This document shows, one piece after another, positions 15,791 through 20,587 of a stretch of DNA of 22,491 nt. The notes below the pieces were generated by a model that saw only the letters and a list, made by a program, of their open reading frames with translations, had not been told where the DNA came from and made no database searches. The stretch spans positions 1 to 22,491 of the forward strand of contig NZ_CAJKOX010000053.1 of NCBI RefSeq assembly GCF_905201705.1, written 5' to 3'. The position numbers were made by a program, and so were the translations under genes. The stretch comes from an uncultured Marvinbryantia sp. GTDB lineage: Bacteria > Bacillota > Clostridia > Lachnospirales > Lachnospiraceae. Position 1 is the stretch's first letter; every line of letters begins with the position of its first letter.

Positions 15791-16750
15791 ATGAGAAAAC
15801 GCAGAGAAAAGGAAAACAGCGGTTTCAATGTATGGCGTTCTTATTCCGATATGATGGCGGGTATTTTGCTGCTTTTTGTGCTGATCATGTGCGTCTCGCT
15901 TTTTCAGGCGCAGGTGAATTATGAGGCGAGCATAAAGGAGCGCGATGAAAAGCTGTATTTGCAGGATGAATATACAAAGAAAATCATGAGCCAGGAGGAT
16001 CAGATGGCAAACCAGCAGGATCAGCTTGCCTCACAGAAGGATCAGCTCGCATCGCAGGACGAGCTGCTTGCCGCGCAGAAGGCGCAGCTCGACGCGCTGG
16101 CAGCACAGCTTGACGAGCAGCAGAGCCAGCTTGATGCACAGAGTGCTACGCTTGAGAGCCAGCAGAGCGCGCTGGATGAAAAGACCACGCAGCTTGCAGA
16201 TCAGCAGGCGCGCATCGACAAGATCATCGGAGTGAAAGCGGACGTGATCGAGGCTCTGAAGCAGGAGTTTGCCAATAACAACATCAGCGTTGAGATCGAC
16301 GAGACGAACGGCTCCCTTGTCATGGATTCCAGTGTCCTCTTCGACTACGACGAGACGGAGCTGACACCGGAGGGGCAGGAGGTGCTCGGCAATGTCCTGC
16401 CGATCTACTGCAGCGTGCTGATGCAGGAGGAATACTTCCCGTACCTTGCGGAGATCATCATCGACGGCTACACGGACAGCAGCGGCGGTTACGAGTACAA
16501 TCTGGAGCTTTCCCAGCGCCGTTCCCTGGCAGTGGCGGAGTATCTGCTCAGCATCTGTCAGAGCTTCCTGGATGCCGACGATCAGCAATCACTGAAAGAA
16601 AAGCTGACGGTCAACGGGCATTCCAGCAGCAACCTCGTACTCGATGAGAATGGCAACGAGGACGCCGACGCCTCCCGCCGCGTGGAAGTAAAATTCCGCC
16701 TGAAGGACGAGGAGATGATCGAGGAATTGCGGTCGATTCTGGACAATTAA
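15791..16750 (+). CDS. ZorB-like MotB/OmpA-domain stator subunit with heptad stalk
   Basis: 319 residues. A basic N-terminus is followed by one membrane helix (19-38) whose start, SYSDMMAGILLLFVLI, places Asp20 at the ion-carrying position of MotB and ZorB. Outside the membrane there is an uninterrupted heptad repeat (70-146, Gln/Leu rich), then an OmpA-like peptidoglycan-binding domain (about 165-305) with LFDYDETELTPEG (183-195), GYTDSSGGYEYNLELSQRR (226-244) and DASRRVEVKF (293-302). The usual GHTD is GYTD. ATG follows GGAGGG (15780-15785). With the preceding protein it should form a 5:2 ion-driven motor anchored to the cell wall. Zorya type I would continue with ZorC and ZorD and type II with ZorE; none follows. 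A strong terminator comes next. Confidence 0.86.
   Translation: MRKRREKENSGFNVWRSYSDMMAGILLLFVLIMCVSLFQAQVNYEASIKERDEKLYLQDEYTKKIMSQEDQMANQQDQLASQKDQLASQDELLAAQKAQLDALAAQLDEQQSQLDAQSATLESQQSALDEKTTQLADQQARIDKIIGVKADVIEALKQEFANNNISVEIDETNGSLVMDSSVLFDYDETELTPEGQEVLGNVLPIYCSVLMQEEYFPYLAEIIIDGYTDSSGGYEYNLELSQRRSLAVAEYLLSICQSFLDADDQQSLKEKLTVNGHSSSNLVLDENGNEDADASRRVEVKFRLKDEEMIEELRSILDN
15998..16228 (+). repeat. Eleven-heptad (21-bp unit) repeat inside the ZorB-like gene
   Basis: Reading from residue 70, successive 7-residue units align without a slip: DQMANQQ, DQLASQK, DQLASQD, ELLAAQK, AQLDALA, AQLDEQQ, SQLDAQS, ATLESQQ, SALDEKT, TQLADQQ, ARIDKII. The third position of almost every unit is hydrophobic (mostly Leu). 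At DNA level the units are degenerate 21-mers. This encodes a rigid parallel coiled coil about 11 nm long between membrane and OmpA domain (length inferred from 1.5 angstrom per residue). Confidence 0.9.
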
Positions 16751-16772
16751 AAATGAATAATCTGCAAGACAT

Positions 16773-16806
16773 ATGCCCGCGGGATATCCTGCGGGTATCC
16801 TTTTGT
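16773..16806 (+). terminator. Rho-independent terminator after the stator pair
   Basis: CCCGCGGGAT (16776-16785) and ATCCTGCGGG (16786-16795) form a near-perfect 20-bp palindrome (one G.T pair), extended by TA/TA outside, then TCCTTTTGTTT. It closes the unit that begins at hisH. The following 110 bases up to the next promoter hold only a weaker imperfect hairpin near 16825-16853 and no gene. Confidence 0.8.
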
Positions 16807-16915
16807 TTCCATTCATCCGAAGGGGCTGCCGGAGGAAGGTCCTGTAGCTTTTAATACAGAATTTGCAGCATTCTTTCTCTCCACAGACAGATGGTTTTTC
16901 GCGAAACATTAATAA

Positions 16916-16934
16916 TTTATCGATAAACGATAAA
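16916..16934. repeat. Overlapping TTTATCG/CGATAAA palindromes upstream of the DUF2975 promoter
   Basis: TTTATCGATAAA (16916-16927) is a perfect 12-bp palindrome, and TTTATCG (16916-16922) pairs again with CGATAAA at 16928-16934. Three half-sites therefore lie directly before the -35 at 16941, as expected for an activator or a second operator. Confidence 0.55.
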
Positions 16935-16940
16935 AATATA

Positions 16941-16998
16941 TTGACAAACAATAATTCCTGCAATATAATAGTATCATCAGAACCGGGAATGATACTAT
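16941..16998 (+). promoter_or_regulatory. Consensus sigma-A promoter with 10-bp inverted-repeat operator
   Basis: TTGACA (16941-16946), 17 bp, TATAAT (16964-16969): a full consensus promoter. ATAGTATCAT (16968-16977) and ATGATACTAT (16989-16998) form a perfect 10-bp inverted repeat with an 11-bp spacer overlapping the -10 and start point. So strong a promoter is probably held off by a repressor; the XRE protein encoded two genes downstream is the obvious candidate (inference). Confidence 0.85.
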
Positions 16999-17019
16999 CA
17001 TAATACGGGAGGTTTTTAT

Positions 17020-17595
17020 ATGAAGTGCTTAAATAAGGTTACTATGATCGGAGCAAAAATCCTGGAGATCCTGCACTGGTTTACAACGGCGATCATGCTT
17101 GTCATTGCAGCAGGGTGTCTGTTTATGAGGGAGCGGCTGGCAGATTTTCTTACAGCAGGGGTTGTCTCGCAGGGGACGGAGCTGACATCATACGGGTTTG
17201 AAATCACAGCCGTTCAGGCGGATGGTACGCTGGATATGACGGCGGTGCTGTTCTTTGCGGTGACGGCAGTGATCTGCCTGTCACTGATGGCGATGGTCTA
17301 CCGCAATGTTTATCTGATCGTGCGCACGGCAGCTGGGACGACCTCATTTGCCAGGGAAGCCACACCATTTCAGAAAGACACCATCCGCATGGTGCGTGAG
17401 ATTGGCATTTTTTTGATTTCACAGTCGGCTGTCTGCCTGGTGATGAGCATCATTGCACGGCTCTTTATCGGCGTTGAGGTGGCGGAGCTGAGCGTCAATC
17501 TGGACAGCTTGCTGATGGGTGTTGTGGCGCTTTCGCTCTCGCAGATCTTTGCCTACGGTACACAGCTTCAGGAAGATGTGGATGGACTTTTGTGA
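17020..17595 (+). CDS. DUF2975-family four-helix membrane protein
   Basis: 191 residues with four membrane segments near 13-34, 72-95, 126-147 and 161-179. The family landmarks are TPFQKDTIRMVREIG (115-129) and the C-terminal LSQIFAYGTQLQEDVDGLL (173-191). DUF2975 proteins have no established biochemical role but are nearly always encoded just before a small YozG-type XRE regulator, as here. ATG at 17020 follows GGGAGG (17007-17012). The gene is under the consensus promoter and operator at 16941-16998. Confidence 0.9.
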   Translation: MKCLNKVTMIGAKILEILHWFTTAIMLVIAAGCLFMRERLADFLTAGVVSQGTELTSYGFEITAVQADGTLDMTAVLFFAVTAVICLSLMAMVYRNVYLIVRTAAGTTSFAREATPFQKDTIRMVREIGIFLISQSAVCLVMSIIARLFIGVEVAELSVNLDSLLMGVVALSLSQIFAYGTQLQEDVDGLL

Positions 17596-17604
17596 GGAGG
17601 AACT

Positions 17605-17826
17605 ATGGGGAAAATCATATTGAGACTGGACCGCATGATGGCAGACCGGAAAATATCGCTGAATGAGCTGGCGGAGAAGGTGGGTATTTCCAATGTCAAC
17701 CTTTCCAAGCTCAAAAACAATCGGGTGACGGCGATCCGCTTTTCTACGCTGGAGGCGATCTGCGAGGTGCTCGACTGCCAGCCGGGAGACATTCTGGAAT
17801 ACGAAAAAGATGATCGGGATTCATAG
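17605..17826 (+). CDS. Small XRE/YozG-type helix-turn-helix regulator
   Basis: 73 residues, almost entirely one helix-turn-helix: LDRMMADRKISLNELAEKVG (8-27), recognition helix ISNVNLSKLKNN (28-39), then TLEAICEVLDCQPGDILEYE (48-67). This is the compact Cro/C1-type domain usually paired with DUF2975 proteins. It starts 9 bases after the DUF2975 stop behind GAGGAGGAA. It probably autoregulates the pair through the inverted repeat at 16968-16998. The single Cys58 sits in the conserved position of the family. Confidence 0.92.
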   Translation: MGKIILRLDRMMADRKISLNELAEKVGISNVNLSKLKNNRVTAIRFSTLEAICEVLDCQPGDILEYEKDDRDS

Positions 17827-17893
17827 CGCCGAGGTGCGACCCGGAAAAGAAAAATTATTTCGATTGGCTGAATAAAGATTTTTGCAGATTGTC

Positions 17894-17922
17894 TTGCGGT
17901 TTCTGCTGATTTCGCATATAAT
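17894..17922 (+). promoter_or_regulatory. Promoter of a miniature transcription unit
   Basis: TTGCGG (17894-17899), 17-bp spacer, perfect TATAAT (17917-17922). About 70 bases downstream there is a terminator-like hairpin, so the expected transcript is only about 90 nt and carries the 14-codon ORF at 17947-17991. Confidence 0.6.
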
Positions 17923-17946
17923 AGAAGTGAGCCGGAAGGCAAAGAT

Positions 17947-17991
17947 ATGGTGCGAGGGCAGCACCTTAAAAAGAAGTCCTGGAAGAAGTAA
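17947..17991 (+). CDS. Possible 14-residue basic peptide MVRGQHLKKKSWKK
   Basis: ATG at 17947 is preceded by GGAAGG (17934-17939) at correct spacing and by a good promoter, and the frame ends at TAA 17989-17991, just before a hairpin. The peptide has six Lys plus Arg and Trp. It could be a leader peptide, a small toxic or antimicrobial peptide, or an accident within a small non-coding RNA (GGTGC 17949-17953 can pair with GCACC 17961-17965 inside the ORF). I do not recognise it. Confidence 0.3.
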   Translation: MVRGQHLKKKSWKK

Positions 17992-17993
17992 GA

Positions 17994-18020
17994 CCTCGTC
18001 GTAAGACGGGGGCTGATTTT
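17994..18020 (+). terminator. Hairpin ending the miniature unit
   Basis: CCTCGTC (17994-18000), loop GTAA, GACGGGG (18005-18011), with one T.G pair, then GCTGATTTT. It could also serve the minus-strand kinase remnant, whose stop codon lies at 18019-18021; on that strand the sequence after the stem is also pyrimidine-rich. Confidence 0.55.
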
Positions 18021-18033
18021 ATAGATGCGGCAG
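18017..18033. repeat. 17-bp repeat, copy 1 (end of kinase remnant)
   Basis: TTTTATAGATGCGGCAG occurs here and again at 19054-19070. In both places the minus strand reads LPHL-stop: here the end of the kinase fragment, there the end of the radical SAM protein. Confidence 0.75.
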
Positions 18034-18146
18034 GTATATGGTTATTTTAAAATTTTGTTCATCCTGTTCTATGATAAGGTTTCCGTGATGCTTCTGTACA
18101 ATCACTTGGCAGCTTTTCAGACCTATATTTTATGCCTTCCGCCGGC
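18019..18146 (-). pseudogene. C-terminal remnant of a GHKL-type sensor histidine kinase
   Basis: Translating the minus strand from 18129 down to the TAA at 18019-18021 gives NIGLKSCQVIVQKH followed by HGNLIIEQDEQNFKITIY and LPHL. This matches the end of AgrC/CitA-like GHKL kinases: GLKS (G2-box end), a V-x-x-H/Y-x-G helix, then I-x-x-E and F-x-x-x-I-x-L-P. An in-frame TAA lies at 18130-18132. The neighbouring frame reads SAGGRH just upstream, so SAGGRH + NIGLKS looks like the original path broken by a frameshift. Beyond about 18150 nothing recognisable remains. It is a decayed end fragment, not a functional gene; the assignment comes from short motifs only. Confidence 0.55.
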
Positions 18147-18155
18147 TGATATTAC

Positions 18156-18183
18156 TTGTGATATCATATGTGATGATTTTAAT
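18156..18183 (+). promoter_or_regulatory. Weak candidate promoter for the secreted small protein
   Basis: TTGTGA (18156-18161), 16 bp, TTTAAT (18178-18183). Only moderate matches, but they are the best between the kinase remnant and the gene at 18244. Confidence 0.25.
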
Positions 18184-18243
18184 TGAACTGTGCAAATGAT
18201 GAAAGATTCACGAAACCGGAAAAGGAAAGGAGCGGCAAAATCT

Positions 18244-18648
18244 ATGAAACAATTTAAATTTATGGGATTTTTAATGTTTATTGGAATGATTTTTTACATG
18301 GCATTGCCAGTATGTGCCGAGGATGTTTTGAGTAATGAAGAAATTCATGAAACGAAAATTACCGTGAAAAATAAACTGGGAGAAAATGTTGATGTCTGGT
18401 TTGCAAATGAAAATACCGGCGCAACATATGGTGACGTACAGAATATTGTAAATATGGATACTAACCTGGATGCGTTGTCAATTACGATTTATGAAGTTAA
18501 AGGGGGAGACAAGGTTACAGATTCTTATCCGGAATCAAGTATAAGAGCATGGAACCCGCCGCCAATAGGAAGTATGCATTATATGGTGTCAGATCTCATG
18601 GAGGCTCATATAAAGAAGCTGTCAAATATCTTTCTTAAGTATAGATAA
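18244..18648 (+). CDS. Small secreted protein of unknown function
   Basis: 134 residues, not recognised. It has a clear signal peptide: MKQFKFMGFLMFIGMIFYMA, then LPVCA with probable cleavage before EDVLSNEE (residue 26). The mature part of about 110 residues starts with ETKITVKNKLGENVDVWFAN and contains a Pro-rich turn (WNPPPIG). The tail is amphipathic (SDLMEAHIKKLSNIFLKYR), so it may be truncated. ATG 18244 is chosen because AAAGGAG (18226-18232) and the signal peptide fit it; an upstream in-frame ATG would add a highly charged segment. The codons are AT-rich, unlike genes before 17600, which suggests a foreign origin. The only neighbours are a kinase remnant and a zinc-ribbon protein. Confidence 0.65.
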   Translation: MKQFKFMGFLMFIGMIFYMALPVCAEDVLSNEEIHETKITVKNKLGENVDVWFANENTGATYGDVQNIVNMDTNLDALSITIYEVKGGDKVTDSYPESSIRAWNPPPIGSMHYMVSDLMEAHIKKLSNIFLKYR

Positions 18649-18762
18649 AAAAAGGGATAATTAATGGACATTGCAGTATTGCGGGTCGAAAGAGATGGAA
18701 CATTAGCATAGGGATATTTTGCTGGGAAATACGCTTTTGATTAAGGAAAAGAGGGAATTGCC

Positions 18763-19014
18763 ATGAAATTGCGCTATGTCCGGCGGACAGGCCGGATCCT
18801 GATTGTAATTGGAATTCTATTTATGATTATCGGAGTGAATACATCGGAAGCAGTTCAGATTTTTTTCGGTATCGCCGGACTGATAATAAATATAATCGGA
18901 TTATTGGTGTTCCAATTCTTCTGGAAGTGTCCGTATTGTCACATGCACTTGCCCTCTCAGGGGTCTGTCGGAATGGAATTTTGCCCATTCTGCGGAAACG
19001 ACCTGGAATTATAG
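18763..19014 (+). CDS. Small two-helix membrane protein with C-terminal zinc ribbon
   Basis: 83 residues. Two hydrophobic helices (about 11-28 and 32-52) are followed by a short zinc ribbon with CPYC (56-59) and CPFC (74-77), four cysteines positioned to bind one zinc on the cytoplasmic side. The N-terminus is basic (MKLRYVRRTGR), consistent with an inside orientation. GAGGGAA (18752-18758) provides the site. Function unknown; such proteins are common as orphan membrane proteins in Firmicutes. The gene is followed by a strong terminator. The 114 bases before it hold no convincing gene. Confidence 0.75.
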   Translation: MKLRYVRRTGRILIVIGILFMIIGVNTSEAVQIFFGIAGLIINIIGLLVFQFFWKCPYCHMHLPSQGSVGMEFCPFCGNDLEL

Positions 19015-19019
19015 ATATT

Positions 19020-19057
19020 CCCTGTACTTTGCACAGACAAGGTACAGGGGATTTTTT
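19020..19057 (+). terminator. Rho-independent terminator between convergent genes
   Basis: CCCTGTAC (19020-19027) and GTACAGGG (19042-19049) form a perfect 8-bp stem, followed by GATTTTTT. It ends the zinc-ribbon gene on the plus strand and overlaps the 3' end of the minus-strand radical SAM gene. Confidence 0.85.
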
Positions 19058-19070
19058 ATAGATGCGGCAG
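19054..19070. repeat. 17-bp repeat, copy 2 (end of radical SAM gene)
   Basis: Identical to 18017-18033, same orientation. The bases on either side differ, so the identity is limited to the last five codons including the stop and a few bases after it. Confidence 0.75.
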
Positions 19071-19991
19071 ATGCTTTCTGTAGCGCCGCAGTTCCTGCTC
19101 ACTGACATCAGAAATAATCCGTTCAAGCGTTTTCAGAAGCTTTTCTTTATCCTCCGGCAGTCTGCCTCTGAGCTGGAATGCATTGGAGGCTCCCATTGCA
19201 GCGAAATACGTTTCAATATGCAGGTTTTCAATCAGAGTGTGAAGCTCCCGATATTTTTCCAGCTCTCCTTCCTCCTGCCAGTTTCCATTCCGGATTTCCC
19301 GATAAAGCACAGAATCGGGATAAATGGTCAGCATGTTAGGTCCGACCAGAAACGGATGCAGTTGATTGAAGATTTTTGCGGTGGCTTTTGCACCGGATTC
19401 GCCGTTCCCTTTTCCGGAAATACCGGTCAGATAGAAGAAACCGTAGGAGATATCAGCCTGCTCCAGCCTTCTGCACTGCGTAAGAATGTCTCTGGCGGTA
19501 TAGCCCTTCTGCATAAAGGACAGCGCCGCGTCGTCTCCGGTTTCTGCCCCGATGGTCAGCCTATTATAGCCCGCCTGTCTGAGCAGCGTAAGCTCTTCGT
19601 CCGTCTTTTTTACGGAATCCGTTATGCGGGCAAAGCAGCCGATGGATTCGACGGAGGGCAGATATTTTCGTATGAGTTCTGCGATTTCCAGCAGCTTATC
19701 TGTTTTCAGAACAAACGGGTTGGCGCCCGTCAGAAAAACCCGCCGGATCGGTTCTGGACCGGATTTCCCCGAAAGAATATTCAGCATTTTTGAATGAGGA
19801 TTTGTGCGAAGAATCTGTGCTTCCAGCAAATCGCTTTCGATGTCCTTCAGGGGAGACATCCGGAATTTAAACGGCAAATCACTGTACAGCGTACAGAATT
19901 TGCAGTTGTGGTGCGTGCAGCCTGCCGTCACCTCCAGAAGAAGCGAATCCGCCTCATAGGGAGGACGCCAGATCGTTCCAGTATAATGCAT
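19056..19991 (-). CDS. Radical SAM enzyme
   Basis: 311 residues. The iron-sulfur motif is C25-x4-C30-x2-C33 (AGCTHHNCKFCTLYSDLPF), the spaced-out variant typical of a clostridial radical SAM family whose substrate is not known. RRVFLTGANPFVL (83-95) corresponds to the strand 2 region and TIGAETGDDAALSFMQKGYT (151-170) to the SAM-binding GxExG region. Further downstream are YGFFYLTGISGKGN and AAMGASNAFQLRGRLPEDK, characteristic of this family. No C-terminal extra cluster is visible. On the minus strand the start has GAGGTGATTTTATG, an excellent site. It is transcribed divergently from the HxlR gene at 20165, which is probably its regulator. Confidence 0.9.
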   Translation of the reverse strand: MHYTGTIWRPPYEADSLLLEVTAGCTHHNCKFCTLYSDLPFKFRMSPLKDIESDLLEAQILRTNPHSKMLNILSGKSGPEPIRRVFLTGANPFVLKTDKLLEIAELIRKYLPSVESIGCFARITDSVKKTDEELTLLRQAGYNRLTIGAETGDDAALSFMQKGYTARDILTQCRRLEQADISYGFFYLTGISGKGNGESGAKATAKIFNQLHPFLVGPNMLTIYPDSVLYREIRNGNWQEEGELEKYRELHTLIENLHIETYFAAMGASNAFQLRGRLPEDKEKLLKTLERIISDVSEQELRRYRKHLPHL

Positions 19992-20061
19992 AAAATCACC
20001 TCACATAGATGGATTATGTGCAGGCAACGGGAAACCTGCACACGACTGTCCCGTTGGGGAT

Positions 20062-20140
20062 ATTATAACAGGGTACAGCAAAAAGAAAAGTACGGTACTT
20101 TTTTGCAGTACCTTTTTCATCCGGAAAAATGTGTTATACT
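20062..20140. promoter_or_regulatory. Divergent promoters with GTAC-rich operator (radical SAM / HxlR)
   Basis: Plus strand: TGTTATACT (20132-20140) is an extended -10 for the HxlR gene with a poor -35. Minus strand: TGTTATAAT (complement of 20062-20070) is an extended -10 for the radical SAM gene. Between them AAAAGTAC (20086-20093) and GTACTTTT (20095-20102) form a perfect 8-bp inverted repeat, with further GTAC cores at 20073-20076 and 20108-20111. GTAC-type palindromes fit HxlR-family operators. The main palindrome covers the minus-strand -35 region and lies just upstream of the plus-strand -35 region. Confidence 0.7.
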
Positions 20141-20164
20141 GATGAAAAAGGGAGGATGAGGCAT

Positions 20165-20524
20165 ATGAGAAAATCAGAGGCGGCGGCAGAGCGGTGCAAA
20201 ACGATTTCCGCTATGCAGAAAATGCTGGGCGGGAAATATAAAATCGAGCTGCTCTGGTATATCGGAAAATGCGATGTAAGGAGATTCGGACAGCTTCGCC
20301 GTCAGATTGGAGAGATTACGGAAAGCTCGCTGACGAAACAGCTCCGTGAGCTGGAGGCGGAAGGCTTTATCGTCCGCACCGACTTCCATGAGATGCCGCC
20401 GCATGTCGAATACAGTCTGACAGACCTGGGAGAGAGCTTTTTATCTGTTCTTGACTATATGAAAGAATGGGGCGATAAAAATCTGAATATTTTTCAAAAA
20501 AAAGGAATAAAAAATATAAAATAA
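20165..20524 (+). CDS. HxlR-family transcriptional regulator
   Basis: 119 residues with the family's winged helix: MLGGKYKIELLWYIG (20-34), RRFGQLRRQIGEITESSLTKQL (39-60), RELEAEGFIVR (61-71), and the wing MPPHVEYSLTDLGESFLSVL (77-96). HxlR proteins are dimeric and often respond to electrophiles or disulfide stress through an N-terminal Cys; here Cys11 (AERCKTISAM) is two to three turns before the first helix and Cys36 lies in the core, so redox sensing is possible. ATG 20165 follows GGGAGGA (20150-20156). It should regulate itself and the divergent radical SAM gene. Confidence 0.92.
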   Translation: MRKSEAAAERCKTISAMQKMLGGKYKIELLWYIGKCDVRRFGQLRRQIGEITESSLTKQLRELEAEGFIVRTDFHEMPPHVEYSLTDLGESFLSVLDYMKEWGDKNLNIFQKKGIKNIK

Positions 20525-20534
20525 GAAAAAAGAA

Positions 20535-20569
20535 TTGCAATAAAGAAGGCGGGTGTGTTAAAATATAAT
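20535..20569 (+). promoter_or_regulatory. Promoter of the ATPase-TOPRIM module
   Basis: TTGCAA (20535-20540), 18-bp spacer, extended -10 TGTTAAAAT (20556-20564); TATAAT also occurs at 20564-20569. The module therefore has its own promoter. No terminator is visible after the HxlR stop at 20524, so some read-through is possible. Confidence 0.65.
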
Positions 20570-20587
20570 CTATGGAGGAAGAAAGCT

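Noticed and set aside
14136..17826. A complete Zorya system
   Set aside because: ZorA- and ZorB-like proteins are present, but the next genes are DUF2975 and a small XRE protein. No SNF2-type helicase ZorD, ZorC or HNH ZorE is encoded anywhere in the window.
17930..18012. A known riboswitch (guanidine, preQ1, c-di-GMP, fluoride)
   Set aside because: The hairpin loops and flanking bases do not contain the conserved residues of those classes, and no gene follows in a position to be controlled.
18649..18762. Short frames such as a 15-codon ORF at 18664 and a zinc-ribbon-like WTLQYCGSK reading
   Set aside because: Too short, blocked by stops immediately upstream and without a binding site; at most decayed sequence.
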